DNA of 64,000 bases from Photobacterium chitinilyticum (GTDB lineage: Bacteria > Pseudomonadota > Gammaproteobacteria > Enterobacterales > Vibrionaceae), in assembly GCF_004104355.1 (NCBI RefSeq), contig NZ_RJLM01000001.1:1096711-1160710 (forward strand). Reading direction: 5' to 3'. The notes below the pieces were generated by a model that made no database searches, was not told where the DNA came from, and saw only the letters and a list, made by a program, of their open reading frames with translations. Every line of letters starts with the position of its first letter. Position 1 is the stretch's first letter. Shown one piece after another: positions 16,699 through 26,821 of this stretch. A program made the translations under genes and the position numbers.

Positions 16699-18738
16699 TC
16701 ATTCTTCTATCTCAGCAAGCTGAAGACCATTATTAACGGCTACTTTTTCTGGCAAATAGACAGAAAATGTCGAACCTTCACCCGGTGTAGACTGAACACA
16801 AATATCTCCACCATTCTCGCTGATGATGCCCTGGCTCACTGAAAGGCCCAAGCCTGTGCCACTTCGACGAGTAGTGAAGAATGGGTTGAATATACGTTCA
16901 ATGTTCTCTTTGCTGATCCCACAGCCATGATCGCTGATATGAACGACAGCACCGACAGGCTGGCCATGCTCATTTATCCAGTCTTCTGTCTTGATTTTGA
17001 GTAAACCTTCATCATCCATTGCGTGGACACCATTCATTTGCAGGTTCACAAGTACCTGCAATAGTTGATGGCGATTAACCTCTACGCAGCATTTCGCCTC
17101 TAAACACGCCTCGATCTGGATAGCATGCTTTTTAGTTCCCGAACGCACCAGTGTCAGACTTTCTTCAACAATTGGGTTTAAATGCTGCCAGGTGACCTCA
17201 TCTTGTACCCCACCCTGTCGGCTGTATTGCAGCAAGCTACGCGTGATATTTCGGATCCGGTCAATCTGCTCATGAATAGCTCCCAGTTCCTCTTGAACAC
17301 GCTCGGTATCGTCCCCCAACTCAAACTGAAGCAATTCAACGTTACCCAATATCACCGCGGTAGGGTTGTTTATTTCATGGGCGATGCCAGCTGTCAGTTC
17401 GCCCAGTGCAGCCAGTTTTTCGCTGGCGACCAGCTTGCTACGTGCCTGGTTCAGCAACTTAATGTGCTGTTCAAGCTCTTCGGTTTTCTCACGCAGACTA
17501 TGGGTACGCGCCTTAACTTTGTCTTCCAACTCAATTGAAGCCTGTTTGATCACTTCATTACGTTGATGAAGTTGATCCAGCATGCTGTCAAACTGTCTGC
17601 CCAATATCTCCAGTTCATGGTCATGCGTCAGCTCCAGGGATCCAATTCGTCGGTCCACACCAAACTGTACGGCTTTAACTACCTGATGGATCTTCTCTAT
17701 TGGGCGGAACAAGTCACGAGCGCCTCGGTAAACAACACCTCCGGAAATCAGCAACACAATGACAATGCCGAGCCCCAGCTCAATAATATTTGTCAGATAG
17801 ATTCGAATAAGCGGCCACTCAAGATAGCCGGTATAGAGCATTCCAATAATTTGACCATCATGATCATGCAGAGGCTCATAGGCCGAGACATACCAATCAT
17901 CATAAACATAGGCCCTGTCTACCCAAGTCTGCCCCTTTTGCAGTACTGCTTGTTTGACTTCGTCTGATACACGCGTCCCAATTGCACGCCCGTTAAGCTG
18001 TTCACTGTCTAACGGTACATTGGTGCTAACTCGAATATCATCCATAAACAAGGTAACAGTTCCGATGCTCCCCTCGGGTAATGTATCTGCGGCATAGACC
18101 AAATCCCGGATTCTATCAACCAAAGAAGTGCTGCTATTGAGCAACATTCCGCCATCAATAATCCATTGCAGATTATTCTGCTCATTGAAAACAGGAATAA
18201 GACTTCTGCTTACCAGCCCCTTTGATTCCGTCTCCCCTTCGCTAAGCAACGGGATCTGGGCCCGAGCCGGTAAATTAGAATTCAAATTCTCCAGCGCCAT
18301 TTCGTCCAACTGCTGGAAAAAGGTCTGCTCTTCACCAAGCATGAGCAAATGGCGATTGGCCTTGGAAAACTCGCCTAATGCCGAAGCAGGGCGAAGAACA
18401 ACAAAATCGAGATCATAACGGCTAGCCTGTTGTCGAACCCATTCGCTAAGCTTGGCCTCATCATTTCGCAGCAAATACTGAAAATCATAAGACTCCGATA
18501 ACGCCGTCAAACGCATGCGCTGCTCTTTCTGCAGCAATTCCATACTATGGTGCGCTACCGCCAGATCTGCTCGAACATTCTTCAGTGCATTCTGCCAAGT
18601 ATACATCACGGTCCAGTACATGGTCAGCGCAATAAGTACCAGCAAAGTAATAATAATCGGCACCGAGGTCAGGAACAGTAACCGATAGCGCACCATGGTA
18701 CGAAAACGGCGGATCCACATCGTCAAAAGCTGTTTCAT
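16699..18738 (-). CDS. cache-domain sensor histidine kinase
   Basis: A 679-residue membrane kinase. One transmembrane helix lies near residues 20-45 and a second near 320-345. They bracket a periplasmic region of about 270 residues with cache-like features (ASRYDLDFVVLRP, and GQIIGMLYTGYLEWPL at its end). HAMP follows (FRPIEKIHQVV), then a coiled coil. The HisKA H-box is GIAHEINNPTAVILGN, and the ATPase has DHGCGIS and GTGLGLS. The N-box reads NLQMNGVHAM, with Gly where Ala is usual. It lies 16 bases after the sigma-54 activator on the same strand, so the two are partners. The ligand is unknown; the location suggests formate, oxyanions or redox state. Confidence 0.92.
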   Translation of the reverse strand: MKQLLTMWIRRFRTMVRYRLLFLTSVPIIITLLVLIALTMYWTVMYTWQNALKNVRADLAVAHHSMELLQKEQRMRLTALSESYDFQYLLRNDEAKLSEWVRQQASRYDLDFVVLRPASALGEFSKANRHLLMLGEEQTFFQQLDEMALENLNSNLPARAQIPLLSEGETESKGLVSRSLIPVFNEQNNLQWIIDGGMLLNSSTSLVDRIRDLVYAADTLPEGSIGTVTLFMDDIRVSTNVPLDSEQLNGRAIGTRVSDEVKQAVLQKGQTWVDRAYVYDDWYVSAYEPLHDHDGQIIGMLYTGYLEWPLIRIYLTNIIELGLGIVIVLLISGGVVYRGARDLFRPIEKIHQVVKAVQFGVDRRIGSLELTHDHELEILGRQFDSMLDQLHQRNEVIKQASIELEDKVKARTHSLREKTEELEQHIKLLNQARSKLVASEKLAALGELTAGIAHEINNPTAVILGNVELLQFELGDDTERVQEELGAIHEQIDRIRNITRSLLQYSRQGGVQDEVTWQHLNPIVEESLTLVRSGTKKHAIQIEACLEAKCCVEVNRHQLLQVLVNLQMNGVHAMDDEGLLKIKTEDWINEHGQPVGAVVHISDHGCGISKENIERIFNPFFTTRRSGTGLGLSVSQGIISENGGDICVQSTPGEGSTFSVYLPEKVAVNNGLQLAEIEE

Positions 18739-18754
18739 TAATGTGTCTTCCTAT

Positions 18755-20233
18755 TTAGGCGCTTTCATCAGCCCAGTCTTTATATTTCCGTTCAAGGGTT
18801 TTTCGTGCAACACCTAGCTGTCTGGCTGCTGCCGACTTGTTACCATCATGCGAGTCAACGACCTGCATAATGTGAGATTTTTCGACTTCTTTCAGTGTCC
18901 AGCTCGTTGGATAGCAGAATTGCTCCTCATTGTGGGTATCGTAGCAGGAGCAAGGTCTTTCCCCGCGAGCTAACGAAGCCTCTGATCCAGCCAGATCTTC
19001 TATCACATCTGGTGCAGAATTCGATGTCTGGGGAACCATCGGTAACGGCGCATCACCAGCCAGCTCCCGCCAGTACTCCGCCGGTGGTTTTCCTAACAAC
19101 AGGCAGCGTTCCATCATATTACGCAATTCACGAATATTGCCCGGCCAGTCATAGGCCTGCATAGATTGAATATCTTCATGAGTCCAACTGACGGGCTTGA
19201 CGCCTAAGTCTTTCGCCAATTGCTGGGTAAAATGGTGAGACAGAGCGGGAATATCTTCTAGGCGATCTCGTAATGCGGGAAGCTCGATAGTCAGCACATT
19301 TAACCGATAGTACAAGTCCCGACGAAAGCGCCCTTCTTCAACTTCCTGTTTCAGGTTTCGGTTGGTGGCGGCCACAATACGTACGTCCACCTGCACTTCA
19401 CGCTCGGCACCGACAGGACGGATCGCCTTTTGCTCAAGTGCACGCAATAGCGATGACTGCATCGAGAGTGGCATCTCACCAATTTCATCTAAGAACAGGG
19501 TTCCGTTATTGGCTACACGAAATAAACCCTCTCGCCCTTTCTTGGCTCCGGTAAATGCCCCAGATACATGGCCAAATAATTCACTTTCAAGTAAATCCGG
19601 TGCGATTGCACCACAGTTCAGAGGCACAAAAGGTCCACTCCGCTTACTGAGCTGATGAAGCGCCCGCGCAACCAATTCTTTACCCGTTCCCGATTCGCCT
19701 TCTACCAACACGGCAGCCAAAGAAGGGGCAACCTGGGCAATCATTTTTTTCATCATCAAGGTTCGCTGCGCATCCCCGATAATATCTACCGGATAGGTGC
19801 GCTCAACGTCTCGCTGTAGAGCAAAGTTCTGTCTTTCGACCATACGCCGCTCGATACACCGACTCACCGACTGCATCATTTGATCAAGGTTGAATGGCTT
19901 CAAGATAAAATCAGAGGCACCTGCTCGGAGTGCCTGAATCGCAGTATCCAAGTCCGCATAACCCGTCATGAAGATAACATCGCTACGACGAGTCGAGGGA
20001 TCGAACGCTTCGTGCCATTCAATCCCCGAGCGTCCTGGCAAGTTGATATCCACAATGAGCAGATCGAAGTGACATCGCTTGCGAAGCTCTTCGGCTTCCT
20101 CGATACTGCCAGCGGTATCCACCTGGGCAAATTTCTTGCTCAGAGCTTTTTTAAGGATAGCTCGCATACCCGGCTCGTCATCAACGACAAGCACCGACAC
20201 TGCAGACCAAGAAGAAACAACGGATTCAGACAT
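18755..20233 (-). CDS. NtrC-type sigma-54 response regulator
   Basis: A 492-residue activator. The receiver domain (1-125) has its phospho-acceptor Asp in LLIVDINLPG. The AAA+ domain (about 160-400) has Walker A GESGTGKE, the sigma-54 contact loop GAFTGAKKG and Walker B LFLDEIGEM. The C-terminal Fis-type helix-turn-helix is GNKSAAARQLGVARKTLERK. Between the last two is a linker with PCSCYDTHNEEQFC, three cysteines that could bind metal or sense redox. It is divergent from tupA, whose upstream DNA has a perfect sigma-54 promoter, which makes tupA the obvious target. Confidence 0.93.
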   Translation of the reverse strand: MSESVVSSWSAVSVLVVDDEPGMRAILKKALSKKFAQVDTAGSIEEAEELRKRCHFDLLIVDINLPGRSGIEWHEAFDPSTRRSDVIFMTGYADLDTAIQALRAGASDFILKPFNLDQMMQSVSRCIERRMVERQNFALQRDVERTYPVDIIGDAQRTLMMKKMIAQVAPSLAAVLVEGESGTGKELVARALHQLSKRSGPFVPLNCGAIAPDLLESELFGHVSGAFTGAKKGREGLFRVANNGTLFLDEIGEMPLSMQSSLLRALEQKAIRPVGAEREVQVDVRIVAATNRNLKQEVEEGRFRRDLYYRLNVLTIELPALRDRLEDIPALSHHFTQQLAKDLGVKPVSWTHEDIQSMQAYDWPGNIRELRNMMERCLLLGKPPAEYWRELAGDAPLPMVPQTSNSAPDVIEDLAGSEASLARGERPCSCYDTHNEEQFCYPTSWTLKEVEKSHIMQVVDSHDGNKSAAARQLGVARKTLERKYKDWADESA

Positions 20234-20263
20234 AAATGGTTATTACCGACGGACAATGAATGC

Positions 20264-20307
20264 GACATTTTGTCCCACATCGATAATCAATGTCAAAACT
20301 GTTTACA
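20264..20307. promoter_or_regulatory. candidate activator sites upstream of tupA
   Basis: Two related dyads lie 100-140 bases upstream of the sigma-54 promoter: GACATTTTGTC at 20264-20274, and TGTCAAAACTGTTTACA at 20291-20307. A further GACA-N4-TGTC copy is at 20438-20449, near the transcription start. Enhancer-like spacing fits NtrC-type activators. The assignment to the adjacent regulator is inference. Confidence 0.45.
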
Positions 20308-20404
20308 ATAATAATTAATCCAATTGTACCTTTGATCACAATATATGTTTTAAATCATTCACTTGCAGTATATTTTTGCGTTAACCTCATTGCGTTCGAA
20401 AAAT

Positions 20405-20420
20405 TGGCACCTGATTTGCT
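20405..20420 (+). promoter_or_regulatory. sigma-54 promoter of tupA operon
   Basis: TGGCAC-CTGAT-TTGCT matches the -24/-12 consensus TGGCAC-N5-TTGCW exactly. The predicted start is about 12 bases downstream of the GC, near 20431, leaving a leader of roughly 78 bases before tupA. The adjacent gene on the other strand encodes a sigma-54 activator. Confidence 0.85.
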
Positions 20421-20508
20421 TTAGCCACGACAGACACGACAAAATTGTCTGCCTTACAGGCAACAGCGACTTCGTATTAACTTAATTGACATTAAGTCAG
20501 GAAGACCT

Positions 20509-21321
20509 ATGAAATTTTTAAAAACGACTCTTGTTATCCTTTCCCTTGCCTCTGCAAGTGCAGTTCAGGCCGCAGAAGATATGACTATTCGTCTTGCCAC
20601 CACGACGAGTACCTATCATTCAGGTCTGCTTGACTATCTGCTACCTGTATTTAAAAAAGACACCGGCTACAGCGTTGAAGTTCTGGCGGCTGGCACGGGT
20701 AAATCTCTCCGTATGGGACAAAATGGTGATGTTGATCTGGTAATGACGCATGCGCCGAAAGCTGAAGCTAACTTTGTCGAAGAAGGTTACGGCGTACTAC
20801 CACGCAAACTGATGCACAACGACTTTGTTGTTGTCGGCCCTGACACCGATCCTGCAAAAATTGCGGGTGACAAAGATGTTGCGGACGCCCTAACCAAGAT
20901 TGCGTCTTACAACGCCACTTTCGTTTCACGCGGCGATGATTCAGGTACTCATAAGAAAGAGCTAAATCTGTGGGCACAAACTTCAATTGAACCCAACTTC
21001 GGTGGCTATAAGGCTGTTGGACAGGGTATGGGCCCAACGTTAAACATGGCGTCTGAACTTCAGGCTTATACCATGACAGACCGTGGAACCTGGCTGGCAT
21101 ACCAAAACAAACTTGACTTGAAAATTGTGGTTGAAGGTGACAAGCGTCTATTTAATCCATACCAAGTCATCCTGGTGAACCCAAGCCGCTACCCTGATGT
21201 TAACTACCAGGGCGCAAAATCATTCAGTGACTGGTTGGTAAATCCAAAAGCACAAACAATGATCAATAACTATAAGCGACATGGCGAGCAGCTTTTTGTC
21301 GCGGATGCTATCGCACAATAA
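20509..21321 (+). CDS. tupA: tungstate ABC transporter substrate-binding protein TupA
   Basis: A 270-residue periplasmic binding protein with signal peptide MKFLKTTLVILSLASASAVQA. It has the TupA hallmark TTTSTYHSGLLDYLLP after the mature N-terminus, then AAGTGKSLRMGQNGDVDLVM, and RGDDSGTHKKE. The TTTS motif and the GDDSGTH loop separate TupA from molybdate-binding ModA. It captures tungstate for the TupBC importer. AGGAAG precedes the ATG. Its stop is immediately followed by the tupB ATG with no spacer. The operon start is the sigma-54 promoter noted separately. Confidence 0.93.
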   Translation: MKFLKTTLVILSLASASAVQAAEDMTIRLATTTSTYHSGLLDYLLPVFKKDTGYSVEVLAAGTGKSLRMGQNGDVDLVMTHAPKAEANFVEEGYGVLPRKLMHNDFVVVGPDTDPAKIAGDKDVADALTKIASYNATFVSRGDDSGTHKKELNLWAQTSIEPNFGGYKAVGQGMGPTLNMASELQAYTMTDRGTWLAYQNKLDLKIVVEGDKRLFNPYQVILVNPSRYPDVNYQGAKSFSDWLVNPKAQTMINNYKRHGEQLFVADAIAQ

Positions 21322-22023
21322 ATGGATATTTGGCAAACCACCCAACAAGCCGTTCAGCTTTTGCTGAGCGGTGATTCTGCCTTATGGGGCATTGTTGGTG
21401 TTTCTTTCTCCGTCTCTTTGCTGGCAATAAGCATTGTGCTATTGCCAGCATTGCTCATTGGCTTTTCCCTCGCCTATGGCAAGTTCCCTGGGCGCTGGCT
21501 GATCCTATCTCTATTTAACACTTTTCAGTCTATTCCGACCGTTGTTATTGGCTTGCTGCTTTATATGCTACTGTCTCGCTCCGGGCCGTTAGGAGACTGG
21601 AAAATGCTGTTTACCCAACAGGCAATGATACTTGGCCAGATCTTAATTTGCTTTCCGATCCTTGTCTCAATGATGCATGCCGCATTTCAAAACAGTGATC
21701 GCAGGGCCTGGGAAACATCACTTACACTGGGAGCAAGCATTCCAAGAGCGCTCCTCAGCCTCATGTGGGAAAGCCGTTTTCCGCTATTGGCAGCTGTAAT
21801 TGCAGCATTTAGCCGAATTATTACCGAGGTCGGCTGTTCGATGATGGTAGGCGGTAATATTTTAAGCTCAACCCGAAATATTCCCACCGCGATAGCGCTT
21901 GAAAGCTCAAAAGGAGCGTTTGCACAAGGTGTTGCCTTAGGAATGGTGCTACTACTACTAGCACTCGGTCTAAACTTTTTTCTATCTATTGCGCGGGGCA
22001 AAGCCCACTTGCGTACCAATTAA
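21322..22023 (+). CDS. tupB: tungstate ABC transporter permease TupB
   Basis: A 233-residue inner-membrane permease with about five hydrophobic segments. The ABC-permease EAA-type loop is WETSLTLGASIPRALLSLMW, followed by the AVIAAFSRIITEVGCSMMVG stretch typical of TupB. The gene begins directly after the tupA stop, and TupC follows 12 bases downstream. It forms the membrane channel of the tungstate importer. Confidence 0.92.
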   Translation: MDIWQTTQQAVQLLLSGDSALWGIVGVSFSVSLLAISIVLLPALLIGFSLAYGKFPGRWLILSLFNTFQSIPTVVIGLLLYMLLSRSGPLGDWKMLFTQQAMILGQILICFPILVSMMHAAFQNSDRRAWETSLTLGASIPRALLSLMWESRFPLLAAVIAAFSRIITEVGCSMMVGGNILSSTRNIPTAIALESSKGAFAQGVALGMVLLLLALGLNFFLSIARGKAHLRTN

Positions 22024-22035
22024 ACTGAGGAGCAG

Positions 22036-22743
22036 ATGATGTCACAAATCTCCATTCAGGCTCATGACCTCTCGATCCGCTTCAAAGATCGACTGCTGTT
22101 TCATATTCCTCAGCTCAGCGTTGGCCCCCAAGAGGCTATTTATCTAAGTGGTGATAATGGCGTTGGAAAAACCACCTTGCTCAAGATTCTGTCCGGACTA
22201 CAAAAACCAACAACGGGAAAAGTGAACTTACAACAAACATCGTTGTTAACAAGACTGTTCAAGGGACGAACTCAGGGCGGTGTCATTTATATGCATCAAA
22301 CCCCCTACATGTTTGATGGAACCGTATTCGATAACGTTTGTTATGGCCTGAAATTTACTATTAGTAACCGTCAGATACGTCGAACAGAAGCCATCAATGC
22401 CCTTCGTATGGTAGGGTTAGAAACCTTGGCCGATGAACATATATCGGTCCTTTCTGGTGGTGAGCGCCAACGAGTGGCAATGGCACGGGCCTGGGTATTG
22501 AAGCCAGGAGTGTTACTCATGGATGAATCGAGTGCCAGCCTTGATCAAGAATCTATCGAGCGTCAGGTTGTCCTTGCCGAAGACTTGATTGAGCGTGGTA
22601 CAAGCTTAGTTATCACCAGTCACCAGAAAAATGCCCTGACCGCCTTATGTCGTCGTCAGTGGACCATCACCAATACAAAATTAATAGAACGGGCAGACCT
22701 ACAGCTCGTCGACGAGGATAACAATGAGTATGCCTACGCCTGA
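22036..22743 (+). CDS. tupC: tungstate ABC transporter ATP-binding protein TupC
   Basis: A 235-residue ABC ATPase. Walker A is [12 protein letters not shown], the Q-loop region [10 protein letters not shown], the signature [15 protein letters not shown], and Walker [13 protein letters not shown]. It powers TupB. Two ATGs in tandem follow GAGGAG, and the second has better spacing, so the protein may start one residue later. Its last 20 bases overlap the start of mobA. Confidence 0.92.
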   Translation: MMSQISIQAHDLSIRFKDRLLFHIPQLSVGPQEAIYLSGDNGVGKTTLLKILSGLQKPTTGKVNLQQTSLLTRLFKGRTQGGVIYMHQTPYMFDGTVFDNVCYGLKFTISNRQIRRTEAINALRMVGLETLADEHISVLSGGERQRVAMARAWVLKPGVLLMDESSASLDQESIERQVVLAEDLIERGTSLVITSHQKNALTALCRRQWTITNTKLIERADLQLVDEDNNEYAYA

Positions 22744-23314
22744 AAATACAAGCTGGGTGATCCTGGCTGGTGGACAAGCCAGCCGTATGGGGGGAAATGA
22801 CAAGGGACTAGTTGAACTCGCTGGCCGAGCAATGATCGAACATGTCATCGACACTCTCGAGCCACAAACATCATCGATTACGATCAACGCCAACCGCAAC
22901 CAAGAACGCTATAAAACCTATGGTTCGGTATTTGGTGATCATATCCAGGACTATCCAGGTCCTCTAGGCGGGATGCATGCCGCCCTGCACCACTTGAACA
23001 ATGAATGGATTGGCTTTGTTCCTTGTGACTGCCCGCAGTTGCCTGCCGATCTCATTTCTCGCATGGCGGAGGCTTGTCAGAGCGACACTGATATAGCCGT
23101 TGCGCATGATGGCGAACATATTCAACCCGTCGTAACTTTATTAAACCGACGGATCCTACCGAAGCTGGAACGTTTCCTTGCAAACGGCGATCGCAAAATC
23201 ATTCTGCTATACAAACAGTGCAATATGATTACTGTCGATTTCAGCGATCAGCCTAATGCCTTCGTCAACCTGAATACACCGCAAGAACTACAAAAATTTG
23301 GACAGGAACTATGA
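22724..23314 (+). CDS. mobA: molybdenum cofactor guanylyltransferase MobA
   Basis: A 196-residue cytoplasmic enzyme that attaches GMP to molybdopterin to give the MGD form used by formate dehydrogenase. The nucleotide-binding loop is [19 protein letters not shown], and later motifs are [13 protein letters not shown] and [10 protein letters not shown]. It overlaps tupC by 20 bases and the next gene by four (ATGA), so translation is coupled through the operon. Confidence 0.93.
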   Translation: MSMPTPENTSWVILAGGQASRMGGNDKGLVELAGRAMIEHVIDTLEPQTSSITINANRNQERYKTYGSVFGDHIQDYPGPLGGMHAALHHLNNEWIGFVPCDCPQLPADLISRMAEACQSDTDIAVAHDGEHIQPVVTLLNRRILPKLERFLANGDRKIILLYKQCNMITVDFSDQPNAFVNLNTPQELQKFGQEL

Positions 23315-25080
23315 GTCAGATCTATGCATCCCTGCCCCTGCTAGGCTTTGCAGCCTGGAGCGGCACCGGTAAAACGACGCTGCTTGAAGCCATGCTGCCT
23401 AAACTTGTCGAACGAGGCATTCGTGTTGCCGTAATCAAACATGCACACCACAACTTCGATATCGACCAAGAAGGCAAAGACAGCTACCGTCTGCGAAAAG
23501 CAGGTGCAGGCCAAATGCTGATATCATCTCGCTATCGCCGTGCGCTGGTAACTGAAACTCCAGAAGAAGAAGCAACCCTGCCTCAACTCATTGCCCAACT
23601 CGATCAAACCCAGCTCGATCTCATTCTGGTCGAAGGCTTTAAGAAACTCGACTTTCCAAAAGTTGAGCTTCATCGCGAGGAAATCGGCAAACCTTGGCTG
23701 CATCCAGACGACAGCAATATCATTGCCGTAGCCTCAAACACCAACGCATCCACTGAATTGCCTCAGCTCGATATCAATAACCTCGATCAGCTGACTGATT
23801 TTGTTGTCGGCTTCGCCACCCAAGATAAAAATGAAAGCTTCAGCTGCAGCGATGTTAACCCATCTGAGATGATGTCTGTTGATGAAGGTCGCACGCTGAT
23901 TCTGGAACAAATCGTCCCATCGAAGATCCAAATAAAAGTGCCGCTGGAACAAGCTCTGGGACAAATTGTCTCAAAAGATATTCTATCGCCGGTCAATGTT
24001 CCTCAGCATACCAATTCGGCGATGGACGGTTATGCGATCCGTGGCGATAATCTTGACCGCGATAGCTATACCGTTGTCGCCCACGTATTGGCTGGCCATA
24101 GTTATGATCAACCGCTTGAGCTTGGGCAAGCTGTTCGCATCATGACAGGTGCCCCAGTCCCAGCCAATGCTGATACGGTTATCATGCGTGAACTAGCGCA
24201 ACAAAAAGGTGACATCGTCACTTTTGATACAGTCAAAGCGCCTATTAAACCCGGTCAAAATGTTCGTCAGGCTGGTGAAGATCTCGCAATAGGTCAAACA
24301 GCCGTGGCTGCAGGTACCCAAATGACAGCTCCAGAGCTAGGTATGGTTGCCTCACTGGGTATTGATGCAATTGGCATTAATCAACCAGTGAAAGTCGCAA
24401 TTTTCTCAACCGGTGATGAAGTACAACATCCGGGCGAAGCACAAAAAGCCAACTGTATTTATGATTCCAACCGCTATACCCTGCTCTCGATGCTAACCAA
24501 AGTTGGTTGTGAAGTTATTGATCTTGGGATTATCGAAGACAGCGAGGAAGCCCTGGAAGCGACGCTGCAACAAGCTAGTCAACAAGCCGATCTTATCCTT
24601 TCTTCCGGCGGTGTTTCTGTTGGTGATGCCGACTACATCAAAACGGTACTGGACAGACTAGGACAGATTAATTTCTGGCGAATAGACATGCGTCCGGGTC
24701 GACCATTGGCATTTGGCCAAATTCAGCAAACACCTTTCTTCGGCTTGCCAGGTAACCCGGTTGCAGTGATGGTGACTTTCCTACAGTTTGTCGAACCCGC
24801 TATCCGCAAAATTCAGGGAATGGAGAACTGGCAGCCTCAGGTATTCAACGCCGTGGCAACAGAGAGATTGCGCTCGCGACCAGGACGTACCGAGTACAGC
24901 CGAGGTATCTATAGCTTAGATGCCAACGGCCGTTTGACTGTGAAAACGACAGGGAAACAAGGTTCCGGGATCCTGCGCTCGATGAGCGAGGCCAACTGTC
25001 TGATTGAAATTGTGCCAAAACAACCAAACGTTGAAATAGGTGAGGTGGTTAGGGTCATCCCTCTTCTGGGACGTATATAG
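23311..25080 (+). CDS. MobB-MoeA fusion protein
   Basis: A 589-residue fusion. Residues 1-175 are MobB, a GTP-binding adaptor for MGD formation: P-loop [16 protein letters not shown], then [19 protein letters not shown] and ILVEGFKK. Residues from about 190 are MoeA, which inserts the metal into adenylyl-molybdopterin: [48 protein letters not shown] and [14 protein letters not shown]. The fusion couples the last steps of cofactor assembly. With tupABC in the same operon it suggests supply of tungsten or molybdenum cofactor on demand. A perfect-stem terminator follows 41 bases after the stop. Confidence 0.94.
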   Translation: MSQIYASLPLLGFAAWSGTGKTTLLEAMLPKLVERGIRVAVIKHAHHNFDIDQEGKDSYRLRKAGAGQMLISSRYRRALVTETPEEEATLPQLIAQLDQTQLDLILVEGFKKLDFPKVELHREEIGKPWLHPDDSNIIAVASNTNASTELPQLDINNLDQLTDFVVGFATQDKNESFSCSDVNPSEMMSVDEGRTLILEQIVPSKIQIKVPLEQALGQIVSKDILSPVNVPQHTNSAMDGYAIRGDNLDRDSYTVVAHVLAGHSYDQPLELGQAVRIMTGAPVPANADTVIMRELAQQKGDIVTFDTVKAPIKPGQNVRQAGEDLAIGQTAVAAGTQMTAPELGMVASLGIDAIGINQPVKVAIFSTGDEVQHPGEAQKANCIYDSNRYTLLSMLTKVGCEVIDLGIIEDSEEALEATLQQASQQADLILSSGGVSVGDADYIKTVLDRLGQINFWRIDMRPGRPLAFGQIQQTPFFGLPGNPVAVMVTFLQFVEPAIRKIQGMENWQPQVFNAVATERLRSRPGRTEYSRGIYSLDANGRLTVKTTGKQGSGILRSMSEANCLIEIVPKQPNVEIGEVVRVIPLLGRI

Positions 25081-25435
25081 TCCTAAGACCCTATTTTAAT
25101 TGATTTACTGCAATTTATTAGCACTCAGAAAACGGTGAATCCACCGTTTACTGAGTGCTTTTTTTTGTTTGCAGCTTCCGTGCTACTTTATTGTCCTGAG
25201 CTTCTACACGTCTAGAAGATGGTTGTTTGTACTTTCAGTACATTTTTTACGCTCAGATAAAGTAACCTAGCCAGATAATTCTTTTTTAATAGACAAATGC
25301 AAATGATTCTATTGCTTTGCCTTTTTTAAGTGGGAAGGATAGTACATAATTATGCTTCCCGTTGCATCATAAATGTCATGTTTTTTATAACACATTTGTC
25401 AGAGCAATGATCCGAAGCCGAAAAAAGGGCTATTT
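25081..25435. other. intergenic region between moeA and the Nudix gene
   Basis: It holds the terminator listed above; beyond it I see about 260 AT-rich bases with no ORF, RNA or clear promoter that I can defend. Confidence 0.35.
25121..25168 (+). terminator. strong terminator of tup-mob operon
   Basis: GCACTCAG pairs with CTGAGTGC and, inside it, AACGGTG pairs with CACCGTT. A run of T follows. This ends the tupABC-mobA-mobB/moeA transcript. Confidence 0.9.
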
Positions 25436-25882
25436 ATGGGACCTCGTTTATCAGTACGTGCAGTATTTTATAACCAGGATCACATTTTGCTTTGCAAGCA
25501 TTATGACGAGCGCGGATTTTGGTATATTACCCCAGGAGGCGGCGTAGAATATGGTGAAACATTGGTAGATGCTTTTCACCGAGAGCTTATGGAAGAGGTA
25601 GGCTTACAAGCACACATGGGAGATGTCTTATGCATCAGAGATCTTATTTCGAACCGTTATCCGACGCCTTACCTTCCCGAACATTTCCATCAACTAGAAA
25701 TTTTTGTTGAGGGCAAGTCACCCATCTTTGTAGGCAAACCCAGTAATCTAGACCCAGCCCAGATTGGCTACGAATGGGTACCACTCGATGAACTAGACAA
25801 CATTTTGTTCTTTCCTACAGAATTAGTCGCTGTATTTAAAAAACGGAACTTTTCCACCATCTATCAAGGCCACAAACTATAA
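25436..25882 (+). CDS. Nudix hydrolase
   Basis: A 148-residue Nudix enzyme. The Nudix box is intact, GGGVEYGETLVDAFHRELME followed by EVGL, giving the metal-binding REUxEE core. Such enzymes hydrolyse nucleoside diphosphates linked to another group; the substrate cannot be read from the sequence. The ribosome site AAAGGG precedes the ATG. A longer frame from 25362 is in a different reading frame and is a shadow. It stands alone. Confidence 0.9.
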   Translation: MGPRLSVRAVFYNQDHILLCKHYDERGFWYITPGGGVEYGETLVDAFHRELMEEVGLQAHMGDVLCIRDLISNRYPTPYLPEHFHQLEIFVEGKSPIFVGKPSNLDPAQIGYEWVPLDELDNILFFPTELVAVFKKRNFSTIYQGHKL

Positions 25883-26075
25883 TCGCATTAAGTTTATGAT
25901 CGCATAAGCGGCATAATCCCCCCCAAAAGTGTATGTGTATTCAGCCAGTTGGGCTTATGTTTTTTCCTCCTGACAGTCAATATTTACTGTTTTCTCACTG
26001 GCTAGACCATCTACTCTGAACTTCTCATGTAGAATAGTCGATAGTTTGATTAACTAAGGTATTCATAAGTTAAGC

Positions 26076-26798
26076 ATGTTTTTAGAATCGTATTACTCTG
26101 AACAGAACGGTGAATTTTCTTTCACACGTGAGCAAGCCAGTCATTTCGCGAAAAAAGTCGCCGGTGACTTCAACCCTATCCATGACGAAGATAACAAACG
26201 TTTCTGTGTGCCGGGTGACCTGCTTTTCTCTGTTGTTCTCTCCCAAGTAGGCCTGAGCCAGAAAATGCGTTTCGAATTCGCGGGTATGATCAATGATGGC
26301 GTTGCGATCAGTGTCGATCAAAAATCGAGCACTGACCTATCAATGGTTGATGGCAGCGGTAAAGAGTACCTACACATCATAAGAGATGGTGATACCACTC
26401 TGAACCAAGCATTGATTGAACAAGTAACCAAGAGCTATGTTCAGTTTTCGGGTATGAACTTCCCGCATATCATGGTTCCCCTAATGGAATCCAAGCAAAT
26501 CATGATTAATCCAACTCGTCCTTTGGTTATTTATGAGAGTATGGAGTTAGACTTTGAACGCCTTGATGTGACAGCGCCAACTGTCGAGCTCACGGGTTCA
26601 GAAATTGATGTTGACGGCAAACGTGGCAGCGTCACACTACAATTCTGCTTTAAAGAGAATGACGAAGTTGTTGGCACTGGCCGTAAGCGCATGGTTATGA
26701 GTGGCCTTAAGCCATACTGCCAAGATGATATCGATGATTTGGTTAACCGCTTCAACCAACGCAAAGATGATTTTACAGCTTTATTAGCAGCCGCTTAG
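26076..26798 (+). CDS. DUF3581 family protein
   Basis: A 240-residue soluble protein of the DUF3581 family, which is common in vibrios and related gammaproteobacteria. Its N-terminal part resembles a MaoC-like hotdog dehydratase: SHFAKKVAGDFNPIHDEDN has the D-x-N-P-x-H pattern used by hydratase enzymes. Family function is unproven, but a hydratase-like fold acting on acyl thioesters is plausible. A strong terminator follows its stop by about 25 bases. Confidence 0.88.
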   Translation: MFLESYYSEQNGEFSFTREQASHFAKKVAGDFNPIHDEDNKRFCVPGDLLFSVVLSQVGLSQKMRFEFAGMINDGVAISVDQKSSTDLSMVDGSGKEYLHIIRDGDTTLNQALIEQVTKSYVQFSGMNFPHIMVPLMESKQIMINPTRPLVIYESMELDFERLDVTAPTVELTGSEIDVDGKRGSVTLQFCFKENDEVVGTGRKRMVMSGLKPYCQDDIDDLVNRFNQRKDDFTALLAAA

Positions 26799-26821
26799 CC
26801 TTCTTAAGCCTGCAAGAATCT

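Noticed and set aside
25260-25330. Fur-box-like AATGATT sequence before the Nudix gene
   Set aside because: The match to the iron-box consensus is too poor and there is no iron-related gene nearby.
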